A stretch of DNA of 64,000 nt from Sphingomonadales bacterium 32-65-25 (GTDB lineage Bacteria; Pseudomonadota; Alphaproteobacteria; Sphingomonadales; Sphingomonadaceae), in contig NCEU01000007.1 of NCBI GenBank assembly GCA_002280855.1, forward strand, positions 372,001 through 436,000. The letters run 5' to 3'. The notes beneath the pieces are model-generated. The model did no database searches and had not been told where the DNA came from. It worked only from the letters and a program-made list of their open reading frames with translations. This document shows, one piece after another, positions 7,662-17,800 of the stretch; the first letter of the stretch is position 1, and each line of letters begins with the position of its first letter. Position numbers and translations under genes: made by a program.

Positions 7662-9134
7662 GTGAACAGCCACCATCCGATCGCCCCTGCCACAGCAGCC
7701 CCAGCCACTGCCGCCAGCTCCGGCGGGCCCGGCATGCCGCTGGGCTTTGCCATCCTTATCGTGCGTCTGCTGGAATTCATGGCAGTGGGTCTTGCCGGTT
7801 TGTGGCTGGTCAATGTCAGCCCCACTGATCTGGGCAGCAATCTCGAAATATATACGCGGGTAACCCTCATCGCCAGTCTGGCTTTTGCCGTTTTGGCTGA
7901 AAGCCTCGGCAGTTATGATATCGAAGCGCAGTTCAGCCTGCGGCTGGGCTGGCGGCGAGTGCTTCTGGCGTGGACGATGGCGGCGCTATTCCTCATCACC
8001 ATCGGCTTCCTGCTGAAATCCTCCGAACAGGTTTCGCGGGCTTGGGCGATCAGTTGGTTCGTGGCGGGCGGCACGGCTCTGCTGCTCACACGCATCATCA
8101 CCACCATGTGGGTACGCCGCCTCAAGAAGCGCGGCACCTTCAACGAACGCGTCGCGATCTTCGGCGCCGGGCCGCAAGGGGTGCGCTTTGCCGAATATGT
8201 GCAGGCGCATGATCGCCTCACCATAACGCTTGTTGGGATCTTCGATGATCGCCGGCCCGATCGATTGCCCACTGAAGCCGCCGGCGTACCGGTGCTGGGC
8301 AATCTCACCACGCTGATCGGCATGATCCGCGAGGGTCTGATCGATCAGGTGGTGGTGGCGCTGCCGTGGGCAGCCGAGCGCCGCTTGCAGGATGTGATGG
8401 CCCGGCTGGTGCTCACGCCGGTGAAGGTCCGGCTGGCGCCCGATCTGGTCAGCTTCACCTTTGCCCGCCGCCCGGTGGTGATCCTGGGCGACGTGCCGGT
8501 AATGACCCTGTTCGATCGGCCAATTTCCGGCCTGTCAGCCATCATAAAAGCCATTGAAGACAAACTGTTGACAGCGCTGATCCTGATTGCCGCCTCTCCG
8601 ATCATGGCACTGGCGGCTTTGGCTGTCCGGCTGGATTCTCCCGGGCCGATCCTGTTCCGGCAGCCGCGCGAAGGCTTCAACAATCGCAGTTTCCACTGCT
8701 TCAAGTTCCGCACGATGTATGATGAGCGGTTGGAGTACAGGAACATTACCCAGGCCAGCCGCGATGATCCACGCATCACCCGGGTCGGGCGTTTCCTGCG
8801 TCGCACGAGCATCGATGAATTGCCGCAGCTTTTCAATGTGTTGATGGGAGACATGTCGCTCGTGGGCCCGCGTCCCCATGCTGCGTCCACGCGGGCCGGA
8901 GGGCGGCTGTTTTCCGATGTCGTGCAAAGCTATGCTGCCCGCCACAAGGTGAAGCCCGGCATCACCGGCTGGGCCCAAGTGTGTGGCTGGCGCGGCGAAA
9001 CCGATACCGAGGAAAAGCTGATCAAGCGTTTCGAGCATGATCTCTATTACATCGAGAACTGGTCGATCTGGCTCGATCTCTACATATTGGTGCGCACCGT
9101 GGGTGCGGTTTTGCTGCCCCGGAATGCCTTCTGA
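7662..9134 (+). CDS. Undecaprenyl-phosphate sugar-phosphate transferase (priming enzyme of EPS synthesis)
   Basis: This polyprenyl glycosylphosphotransferase has a hydrophobic N-half with four predicted membrane segments, a CoA_binding_3-like Rossmann region (ERVAIFGAGPQGVRFAEY) and a bacterial sugar transferase domain at the C-terminus (FHCFKFRTMY, RTSIDELPQLFNVLMGDMS, LVGPRPHA, KPGITGWAQV). It would transfer hexose-1-phosphate, probably glucose-1-phosphate, to undecaprenyl phosphate and so start repeat-unit assembly (WcaJ/EpsB role). The GTG at 7662 is chosen; an in-frame TTG at 7632 and ATG at 7734 are alternatives, and none has a strong ribosome-binding site. It completes the EPS locus. 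Confidence 0.88.
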   Translation: MNSHHPIAPATAAPATAASSGGPGMPLGFAILIVRLLEFMAVGLAGLWLVNVSPTDLGSNLEIYTRVTLIASLAFAVLAESLGSYDIEAQFSLRLGWRRVLLAWTMAALFLITIGFLLKSSEQVSRAWAISWFVAGGTALLLTRIITTMWVRRLKKRGTFNERVAIFGAGPQGVRFAEYVQAHDRLTITLVGIFDDRRPDRLPTEAAGVPVLGNLTTLIGMIREGLIDQVVVALPWAAERRLQDVMARLVLTPVKVRLAPDLVSFTFARRPVVILGDVPVMTLFDRPISGLSAIIKAIEDKLLTALILIAASPIMALAALAVRLDSPGPILFRQPREGFNNRSFHCFKFRTMYDERLEYRNITQASRDDPRITRVGRFLRRTSIDELPQLFNVLMGDMSLVGPRPHAASTRAGGRLFSDVVQSYAARHKVKPGITGWAQVCGWRGETDTEEKLIKRFEHDLYYIENWSIWLDLYILVRTVGAVLLPRNAF

Positions 9135-9221
9135 TGCGGTTGGCCGAGGGTGAGGCACGGCCTGTCGCATGGCTGAGCGGGGCGGAGCGGACAGAATGTC
9201 GCATGGGTAGCAAAATTACCG

Positions 9222-9250
9222 TTGACTACTTGGCGGCGACATAATCTTAC
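9222..9250 (+). promoter_or_regulatory. Possible promoter upstream of pcs
   Basis: TTGACT (9222-9227) is a good -35 hexamer. With a 17-base spacer the -10 would be TCTTAC (9245-9250), which is weak; ATAATC at 9241 is better in sequence but badly spaced. It lies 76 bases before the chosen pcs ATG in the only sizeable gap before the pcs-mcr pair. Confidence 0.3.
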
Positions 9251-9325
9251 CCTAAGCGCGGCTTATATCACGGTTTCCTGTCCGTTGGCCGGCCTTTGCC
9301 GTGTCAGTGGCAATGGTTGGGCAGA

Positions 9326-12300
9326 ATGAACATGGTTGATCTCACTGCTGCTGCGCGTGTCCAGATGCTGGTTCCCGGTGCCAATCCGGTGCGCACCCGT
9401 GCCGACTGGGAGGCAATGCGTGCCGAGGTGCTGGCGGATCCGGGTGCGTTCCACGGTAGGATTGCTGTAGGAAACCTGCATTGGCTGGTTGATGTCGCCG
9501 GCCGGCCGGCCTGGCTGAACAAATCTGAGGCCGGCTGGACCGGTTGGGACGCCGAAACCGCCGCGCCAGTGGCCGCCGACCTGCCGGCCGATTTCGCGCC
9601 GTGGACGCGCGCTTTCAACGCCGATGACGCGCCCAACTTCCGTTGGTTTGAAGGCGGCCGCACCAACGCTGCTTTCAACGAACTCGATCGCCACGTGCTG
9701 GCTGGCCATGGCGCGGAAGCTGCCTTCATTTTCGAGGGCGACCGCTGGGATCTCGCCGCCAACAACGGCCGCGGCGCCCCGGTCGATTGCCTCACCGTCT
9801 CCCGTCGCCAGCTGCTGCTGGAGGCCGCCAAGTGCGCCGTGGCGCTGACCAAGCTCGGCCTGAAGGCCGGCGACCGCATCGCGCTCAACATGCCCAACGT
9901 GCCGGCCCAGCTCTACTGGACCGAAGCCGCCAAGCGCATCGGCGTCATCTACACGCCAGTGTTCGGTGGCTTTTCGGACAAGACATTGTCGGACCGTATC
10001 CACGATGCCGGCGCCCGCATCGTCATCACCGCTGACGGTGGCTATCGCAACGCCCAGATCGTGCCGTTCAAGACCGCCTATACCGATCCGGCGCTGGACA
10101 ATTATGTGCCGGTCAATGTCGCCCTGCAGATGCTTGAGGAACGCCTGGGCGGCGCCGATCTTGGCATGTCCGACACGACCCGCACCGCCATGGCCGGCAT
10201 CGTCACGGCGGCGCTGAAGGGCGAAGTCACCGTTGAACGCGGCGACGTCATGCGCGGCCTCGGCCGGGCGCTGGCCGAACTGGGCAAGGAAGGCCTGGTT
10301 GATGCCGCCCAGTCCGCCCGCATCCGCATCGCTATCGCCGAAACGCTGGTCAGCACCCCGCCGCGCGTCGACGCGGTGATTGTGGCCAACCACGCCCATG
10401 TGCCCGATATCGTCTGGCGGGATCGCGACGTGTGGGGCCATGATCTCACCAACGCCGCGCTGGCCGATATCCTGAAGGCGGCCGGCCTGCCCGATGAAGC
10501 GGCGCTGCATGCGCTCGACGATCAGGCCTTTGTCGCTGCCATCTGGAAGGCGTCGAAGCCGCTGCCGGTCGATGCCGAATATCCACTGTTCTTCATCTAC
10601 ACCTCTGGTTCCACCGGCAAGCCCAAGGGCGTCGTCCACGTCCACGGCGGCTATGCCAGCGGCATTATGGAAACGATGAAGGTCGCTTTCGACGCCCGCC
10701 CCGGCGATACCATCTTCGTCGTCGCCGATCCGGGCTGGATCACCGGCCAGAGCTACATGATCGCCGCTGCGCTGCTCAGCCGTGTCACCACCGTTCTTGC
10801 CGAAGGTTCGCCGGTGTTCCCGCACGCCGGGCGCTTTGCGGCGATGATCGAGAACCACAAGGTCACCATCTTCAAGGCCGGCGTCACCTTCCTGAAAGCC
10901 GTGATGACAGATCCGCAGAATCTGAAGGACATCCAGGCCTACGATCTCAGCGGCTTGCGCGTCGCCACCTTCTGCGCCGAGCCCTGCTCTCCACCGGTGC
11001 AGGCCTTCGGCATGGAGAATATCACGCCGCAGTACATCAACAGCTATTGGGCGACCGAGCATGGCGGCATCGCCTGGACGCATTTCTATGGCAACGGCGA
11101 TTTCCCGCTGGCGGCCGATGCGCGCACTTTCCCGCTGCCGTGGATCGTCGGCGATGTGTGGGTGGAAGACGAAACCGGCGACAAGCAGGCCCGTGTGCTG
11201 CTGACCCGTGACGGCAGCGATGGCGTGACGTGGCGCAAGGCCGGCCGCGGCGAGAAGGGCGAGATCATCATCGCCGCGCCCTATCCCTATCTCGCCCGCA
11301 CCGTGTGGGGCGACAGCGAGAATTTCCGCGTTGAAAATGGCGCCGTCGCCCCCGGTTGGGCTGGCGATGCCGGCCGCTGGCGCGATGGTTACTGGAGCCG
11401 CTGGCAGGGCGTGTGGGCCTATACCCAGGGCGATTTCGCCGTGCAGGGCGATGATGATGGCTTCTCGCTGCATGGCCGCTCGGATGACGTGATCAACGTG
11501 TCCGGCCATCGCATGGGCACCGAGGAAATCGAAGGTGCCATCCTGCGCGACAAGGCGCTGAACCCGGAAAGCCCGGTCGGCAATGTGCTGGTCGTCGGCG
11601 CGCCGCACCGCGAGAAGGGGCTGACCCCGCTGGCCTTCATTACCCCGGCGCCCGGCCAGATCATCACCCGTGATGACGAACGCCGGCTTTCCGACCTGGT
11701 GCGCACCGAAAAGGGCGCGGTGGCGGTGCCGGGCGATTTCCTGGTGGTGAGCCAGTTCCCGGAAACACGCAGTGGCAAGTACATGCGCCGCATGGTGCGC
11801 GCGCTGGTGGAAGGCACGCCGATTGGCGACGTCACCACGCTGAAGAACCCGGAGAGCCTTGACGAGCTCAAGCGCGTCATCAGCGCCTGGGAACGCAAGC
11901 AGCGCCTGTCCGAAGATCAGGATATCTTCGATCGCTATCGCTATTTCCGCATCCAGTACAACACGGTCGCACCGGGCAAGAAGGTGGCGACGGTGTTCAT
12001 CACCAACCCGCCTGTCAATGCGCTGAACGAACGCGCCATCGATGAACTGGTGATCGTGGTCGAACATCTGTCGCGCCGCGATGATGTGGCGGCCGTCGTG
12101 TTCACCGGTGACGGCACTGCCAGCTTCGTGGCGGGTGCTGACATCCGCCAGTTCCTCGAGGAAATCCACACGGTTGAAGAAGCCCGCGTGCTGCCCGCCA
12201 ATGCGCAGCTGGCGTTCGGCAAGATCGAACAGATGGGCAAGCCCTGCGTCGCGGCCATCCAGGGCGTCGCGTTGGGCGGCGGCATGGAATTCGCGCTGGC

Positions 12301-14821
12301 CTGCCATTATCGCGTCGCCGAGAGCCACGCCCGTTTCGGCCAGCCGGAAATCCGCCTGCGCCTGCTGCCGGGCTATGGCGGCACCCAGCGCTTGCCGCGC
12401 CTGCTCACTGATCGGCGGGGGCCGGAAGGGATGCTGGATGCGCTCGATCTGATCCTCGGTGGACGCAGCGTCGAAGCGGCGGATGCGCTGGACATGGGCG
12501 CGATTGATGCCATCGCCGATGGTGCCAATGATGCGCTCAGCCTCGCTCATGCCGCCGTGCGTGAATTCGTGCGCCTCGGTGACACCAGCCATCTGGGTCG
12601 CGCCTGGGCGGAACGCCGCAAGGCCGCCAAGAGCGCCTGGCAACATGAAGGCCATGTCGATCTGGATCACGCACTGGCCGATCCGTTCGTTCAGCGCATC
12701 CTGAAGCAGCTTGATTGGGCCGGCCGCGGCAAGGCCGGGGAGCGCGCCATTGATGCGATCCGCACCGGCTGGACGCAGGGCATGACCGCCGGCCTCGCCC
12801 GTGAAGCCGAATTGTTCAGCGAAGCCGTTGTTGATCCCGAAGGCGGCAAGACCGGCATTCGCCTGTTCATGGACAAGAAGGCGCCGCCGCTGCCCGTGCG
12901 CCGCAACGGCGTGCATATCGAAGCCGAGTTCGATGCCAAGGCACAGCGGCTGGAAGCGGCCGGCGACCTGCTGCCGGTGGGCGCGCCCTTCTTCCCCGGC
13001 GTGACGCCGATTCCCGGCCATCAATATGGCTTCGGCATCGCGCGCAGCCCGGATACCGGCGCGCCGCAGTTTGGCCCGCCGGAAACCCACGAGAAGCAGC
13101 TGATCGTGCCGACGCCGCAACCGGAGCCGAACGAGGCGCTGGTCTATCTGCTCAGCAGCGAAGTGAACTTCAACGATATCTGGGCCTTGACCGGCATTCC
13201 TGTCTCCCCGTTCGACAATCACGAGGAAGATGTGCAGCTCACCGGCTCCGGTGGTCTGGCGCTGGTTGCGGCGCTGGGCAGCGAAGTGCGCGGTCAGGGG
13301 CGGCTGAAGGTGGGCGACATGGTGGCGGTCTATTCCGGCACCTCCGATCTGCTCAGCCCGCAGGCTGGGCGTGACCCGATGTATGCCGATTTCTCGATCC
13401 AGGGCTATGAGACGAAATCGGGCAGCCACGCCCAGTTCCTCACCGTGCAGGCGCCGCAGTTGCATCCCGTGCCCGGCGATCTGACGCTGGAACAGGCCGG
13501 CAGCTACATCCTCAATCTCGGTACCATCTGGCGCTGCCTCTACACCACGTTGGAAATCATCGGCGGCAAGACCATCTTCATCGAAGGGTCGGCCACCGGC
13601 ACCGGCCTTGATGCGCTGAAATCAGCCAAGGCCAGTGGTTTGCAGGTGACGGGCCTGGTTTCCAGCCCGGCCCGTGCCGAGTTCGTGAAATCCAAGGGCG
13701 CGGTGGGCGCGCTTGATCGCACCGATCCGCGGTTCAAGTCGCTGTTCACCTCCGTGCCCGATGGCACCAAGGCGGATTGGGCGGCGTGGGAAGCGGCCGG
13801 CGAGGCGCTGGCGGCCGAATACAAGGCGCTGAACGGCGGCAAGCTGGCGGATTATGCCGTGTCCCACGCCGGTGAAACGGCCTTCCCGCGCAGCTTCCAG
13901 TTGCTCGGCGATGGCGGCGTGCTCGCCTTCTATGGCGCATCGTCGGGCTATCACCTCAGCTTCATGGGCAAGAAGGGCGGTTCTGATCCGGTCTCCATGC
14001 TGGCCCGCGCCGGTGCGCGTGGCGGGGAAGCCGTGCTGATCTTCTATGGCCCGGGCACCACGCAATTGGCGGACGAGACCGGCCTGGAGATGATCGAGGC
14101 GGCGCGCGGGCTGGGTTGCCGCATCGTTGTCGTCACCAACACCGACGGCCAGCGCGAGTTCATCCTGTCGCTGGGCTTCGAGGATGCGGTGGCCGGTGTG
14201 GTCAGCCTGGAAGGCATCAAGCGGCGGGAAGGCGCCAATTTCGATTGGCCCGACACCATGCCGCGTCTGCCGGTGGCGCGCGAGGATATCGAGAATTTCC
14301 GCGAAGCCGTGCGCCAGTTCCAGGACAAGACGCTGAAGCCCTTCGGCAACGCCGTCGGCAAGCTGCTGCGTTCGCCGGACAATCCGCGCGGCAACCCGGA
14401 TATCGTGCTGGAACGGGCCGGGCAGGACACGCTGGGCGTGACCACGGCGCTGGTGAAGCCGTTCACTGGGCGTGTTGTCTATTGCGAAGACATGGCGGGG
14501 CAACGCTATAATTTCTATGCGCCGCAGGTGTGGACGCGCCAGCGCCGCATCGTGATGCCGATGGCGGAAATCCGCGGCACCCACCTGTGCAACGCCTACG
14601 AAGTCACTCGCATGAACGACATGATCGCGGCGGGCATCCTGGATGTGACCGAACCGACGGTGGTGCCGTGGGAAGGCTTGCCGGAAGCGCACCAGAGCAT
14701 GTGGGACAACCGCCACACGGGCGCGACTTACATTGTCAACCACGCGCTGCCGGCGATGGGCCTGCGCGGCAAGGATGAACTGTATGAGGCTTGGGCGTCG
14801 TTGAAGGGGCAGGGGGAATGA
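9326..14821 (+). CDS. pcs: Propionyl-CoA synthase (trifunctional: 3-HP-CoA ligase, 3-HP-CoA dehydratase, acryloyl-CoA reductase)
   Basis: A 1831-residue fusion with the domain order and length of propionyl-CoA synthase from the 3-hydroxypropionate bi-cycle. Residues 1-880 form an acyl-CoA synthetase: P-loop YTSGSTGKPKG from Tyr425, hinge GRSDDVINVSGHRM from 717, catalytic Lys818 in RSGKYMRR. Residues 890-1200 form a crotonase domain with oxyanion motif AGADIRQF near 936 and the catalytic glutamate pair Glu988 (GGGMEF) and Glu1008 (QPEIRLRL). Residues 1270-1831 form a zinc-independent MDR enoyl-CoA reductase related to crotonyl-CoA carboxylase/reductase, with Rossmann motif EGSATGTG near 1420. 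It should convert 3-hydroxypropionate, ATP, CoA and NADPH into propionyl-CoA, keeping acryloyl-CoA inside the enzyme. The ATG at 9326 was chosen; 9332 is equally possible. It is coupled to mcr by an ATGA overlap. Confidence 0.93.
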   Translation: MNMVDLTAAARVQMLVPGANPVRTRADWEAMRAEVLADPGAFHGRIAVGNLHWLVDVAGRPAWLNKSEAGWTGWDAETAAPVAADLPADFAPWTRAFNADDAPNFRWFEGGRTNAAFNELDRHVLAGHGAEAAFIFEGDRWDLAANNGRGAPVDCLTVSRRQLLLEAAKCAVALTKLGLKAGDRIALNMPNVPAQLYWTEAAKRIGVIYTPVFGGFSDKTLSDRIHDAGARIVITADGGYRNAQIVPFKTAYTDPALDNYVPVNVALQMLEERLGGADLGMSDTTRTAMAGIVTAALKGEVTVERGDVMRGLGRALAELGKEGLVDAAQSARIRIAIAETLVSTPPRVDAVIVANHAHVPDIVWRDRDVWGHDLTNAALADILKAAGLPDEAALHALDDQAFVAAIWKASKPLPVDAEYPLFFIYTSGSTGKPKGVVHVHGGYASGIMETMKVAFDARPGDTIFVVADPGWITGQSYMIAAALLSRVTTVLAEGSPVFPHAGRFAAMIENHKVTIFKAGVTFLKAVMTDPQNLKDIQAYDLSGLRVATFCAEPCSPPVQAFGMENITPQYINSYWATEHGGIAWTHFYGNGDFPLAADARTFPLPWIVGDVWVEDETGDKQARVLLTRDGSDGVTWRKAGRGEKGEIIIAAPYPYLARTVWGDSENFRVENGAVAPGWAGDAGRWRDGYWSRWQGVWAYTQGDFAVQGDDDGFSLHGRSDDVINVSGHRMGTEEIEGAILRDKALNPESPVGNVLVVGAPHREKGLTPLAFITPAPGQIITRDDERRLSDLVRTEKGAVAVPGDFLVVSQFPETRSGKYMRRMVRALVEGTPIGDVTTLKNPESLDELKRVISAWERKQRLSEDQDIFDRYRYFRIQYNTVAPGKKVATVFITNPPVNALNERAIDELVIVVEHLSRRDDVAAVVFTGDGTASFVAGADIRQFLEEIHTVEEARVLPANAQLAFGKIEQMGKPCVAAIQGVALGGGMEFALACHYRVAESHARFGQPEIRLRLLPGYGGTQRLPRLLTDRRGPEGMLDALDLILGGRSVEAADALDMGAIDAIADGANDALSLAHAAVREFVRLGDTSHLGRAWAERRKAAKSAWQHEGHVDLDHALADPFVQRILKQLDWAGRGKAGERAIDAIRTGWTQGMTAGLAREAELFSEAVVDPEGGKTGIRLFMDKKAPPLPVRRNGVHIEAEFDAKAQRLEAAGDLLPVGAPFFPGVTPIPGHQYGFGIARSPDTGAPQFGPPETHEKQLIVPTPQPEPNEALVYLLSSEVNFNDIWALTGIPVSPFDNHEEDVQLTGSGGLALVAALGSEVRGQGRLKVGDMVAVYSGTSDLLSPQAGRDPMYADFSIQGYETKSGSHAQFLTVQAPQLHPVPGDLTLEQAGSYILNLGTIWRCLYTTLEIIGGKTIFIEGSATGTGLDALKSAKASGLQVTGLVSSPARAEFVKSKGAVGALDRTDPRFKSLFTSVPDGTKADWAAWEAAGEALAAEYKALNGGKLADYAVSHAGETAFPRSFQLLGDGGVLAFYGASSGYHLSFMGKKGGSDPVSMLARAGARGGEAVLIFYGPGTTQLADETGLEMIEAARGLGCRIVVVTNTDGQREFILSLGFEDAVAGVVSLEGIKRREGANFDWPDTMPRLPVAREDIENFREAVRQFQDKTLKPFGNAVGKLLRSPDNPRGNPDIVLERAGQDTLGVTTALVKPFTGRVVYCEDMAGQRYNFYAPQVWTRQRRIVMPMAEIRGTHLCNAYEVTRMNDMIAAGILDVTEPTVVPWEGLPEAHQSMWDNRHTGATYIVNHALPAMGLRGKDELYEAWASLKGQGE

Positions 14822-17800
14822 GCGCGATGACCAAGACCGAAACACAGGGCCGCCTTGCCGGCAAGGTTGCGTTGATCACCGGGGCCGCCGGCAATCTGGG
14901 CGGTAGCATCGTGCGCCGTTACCTGGCCGAAGGCGCCACCGTGGTGATGAGCGGCCGTGACGCCGCCCGCACGCAAGCCGCGCTGGATGCCGCCGTAGCT
15001 GATGTGGGCGGAACCGCCAGCATCGTGACGATGGATGGTGCCAACATCGAATCCGTGCGCGCCGGCATCGCTGAAGTTGTCGCCCGCCATGGCCGCATCG
15101 ATGTGCTGGTCAACAATGCCGGTTCGGCCGGGCCGAAGCAGGTGCTGGGCGATCTGCCGCTGCTGCCCGAAGAGCTGGAAGGCACGCCCGACAGCGAGAC
15201 GGTGGGCGACGCTGCCCGCAACATCATGGTGGTGGCCTGGAACCTGGTGCGCGCCGCCGCTTCGGCGATGGGCGAGGGCGGCAGCATCATCAACGTTTCC
15301 ACCATCTTCAGCCGCACCGATTATTTCGGCCGTGCCGCCTACACGGTGCCCAAGGCCGCGCTGAACATCCTTTCAAAGGGTATTGCGCGTGAACTCGGCA
15401 CCCGCGGAATCCGTGTGAACCAGCTCTATCCCGGCCCGATTGCTTCCGAACGCATTCGCACCGTGTTTGCCGCCATGGACAAGCTGAAGGGCGACGACGC
15501 CGGCAGCACCGCCAATCACTTCTTCAACCTGATGGCGCTGGAACGCAGCGTGGGCGATGAAGCCAAGGCCAAGACGTTCCCGACGCCGGCTGATATCGCC
15601 AACACCTGCGTGTTCTTGGGCTCGGACGAGAGCGCGGCGTTTGCGGCGCATGATTTCGAAGTGACGCACGGCATGGCGGTGCCGCTGGAGTCCAAGAGCG
15701 AATTCCTGCACCGGCCCGATCTGCGCGCCATCGATGGCGATGGCCACGGCATCCTGATCAGCGCCGGCAACCAGCTCGACGACGCGCTGGCCATGGCCGG
15801 GCTGTTTGCCGCGCAAGGCTCAAAGGTGTTGCTCGGCTTCCACGCCCAGGCGGCGCTGGATGATGCCGCCGAGCGGCTGCCGGCCGGCGTGAAGGCGGTG
15901 CGCTTCCCGCGCCACGATCACATGGCGATGGATGCCGAACTGGCGCGCTTCACCGCGCACGTGGCTGCCATCGATGGCGCCATCATCCTGCCAACACGCG
16001 GCCCGGGCTATTTCAACGGGGCGCTGAACGAAGCCAGCGATGCGGCGGTGGAACGCTTTGTCGATGATGAACTGGAAGGCGCCATCGCGGTGGCGCGTAC
16101 GCTCGATCGCTATTGGCAGCAGGGCCAGGATCTGCCCGGCGATCCGCGCGTGCTGTTCATCACCAATCCCGACGATGGCGCCGGCAACGGCTGGGCCGAT
16201 GTCGGCCGCGCGGCCATCGAGGAACTGTTGCGCGTGTGGCGCGATGAAGCCCGCGTGGCCGCCGCCCAGGGCAAGACGCCCCGCCCGGTGTGGGGCAACC
16301 AGATCGTGCGCTTTGGCAACAGCGAGCCAGAGAATCGCGATTTCGCCGCCGGCCACGCCGCCCGCCTGCTGCTCGGCGGTCGCCAGATCGAGCCGATCAA
16401 CCTCTACATCCCCGCCAGCATCACCAAGGCCACCGGCGCCCGTCGTGCGCTGGCTGGCACAGCGGAAAACATCACCGGGCTGCACCTGGGCAAGGTCGCG
16501 CTGATCACCGGCGGTTCGGCCGGTATCGGCGGCGCGCTCGCCCGCCTGCTGGCCCTGGCCGGTGCCAAGGTGATGATGGTCGCCCGCCGCGAATCCGAAC
16601 TGGATGCCGCGCGCGAGCGGATCGTGGGTGAATTGCAGGATATCGGCTTTGCCGGCGTCGAGCGCCGCGTGCGCACGCTGGCCGGAATCGATGTCGCCGA
16701 CATGAAGAGCCTGAAGCATGCGGTTGACGAGACAGTGCGCGCCTTTGGCCGCATCGATTATTTGATCAACAACGCCGGTGTTTCGGGTGCCGAGGAAATG
16801 GCGGTGGATATGGGGGTGGAGAATTTCCGCCACACCCAGTTTGCTAACCTCATCTCCAACTATGCCCTGATGCACATGGTGGTGCCGATGATGCGCAAGC
16901 AGGGTTCGGGCTATATTCTCAATGTTTCCAGCTATTTCGGCGGCGAGAAATATCTGGCGGTGTCCTACCCCAACCGCACAGACTATGCCGTGTCCAAGTC
17001 GGGCCAGCGCGCGATGGTCGAATCCATGGCCCGCCACCTCGGCCCGGAGATCCAGATCAATGCCATCGCGCCTGGCCCGGTGGACGGGGATCGCCTTGCG
17101 GGCCTGGGCGGCAAGCCCGGCCTGTTCGAACGGCGCGGGCGGCTGATCTTGGAGAACAAGCGGCTGAACGCCGTTCATTCCGCCGTGGTCAAATCGGTGC
17201 GGGCCGGCGGTTCGGTGGCGCAGATCCTGTCTCGCCTGTCGCGCAACGACAGCGTGCAGTTGAGCCACGACAAGTCCAACCCGCAACCGCTGCGCGACCT
17301 GGCGCTGGCCTGTGCTCGTGAAGGCGATGAAAGCTGCTGCTGGGATCGCTACATCCTCACGCCCGTGCTGGCGGCCAAGCTGCTGAAGCGGCTGCGGCTG
17401 GGTGGCTGGCTGATCGGCACCGATTGGCAGACGCGTGACGAGAATGACTGGCTGCTGCGTGTGCCGCCCGACGACATGCCGTGGCTGCCCGTCGCCCAGA
17501 TCGGCCGCGAAGCCGCCAAGGTGCGTGGCGGCGTGCTCAGCCAGCTTCATCTTGGCAAGATGCCGACGGAGACGGAAGTGGCGCAGGCCACGGTGTTCTT
17601 CCTCGCCGATCGCGCCGTGTCGGGTGAAACCTTCATGCCGTCAGGCGGTCTCAACGTCGAACGCTCGCACACCGAACGCGAATTGTTCGGCAGTCCCAAG
17701 GCCGAACGACTGGCCCAGATGGGTGGCAAGACGGTGTGGCTGGTGGGTGAACATCTCGCTGATTATCTGGGTGCAGCCGCACAGGGCTTCCTCGATTGCG

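Noticed and set aside
9263..13465. A 1400-codon open frame on the minus strand opposite pcs
   Set aside because: It is the mirror of a GC-rich, strongly codon-biased gene. It has low-complexity Arg/His/Gln-rich composition and no recognisable domain, whereas the plus strand encodes a complete known enzyme.
15820..17550. A 576-codon minus-strand frame opposite mcr
   Set aside because: Same cause: an antisense shadow of a GC-biased gene, with no domain and no ribosome-binding site.
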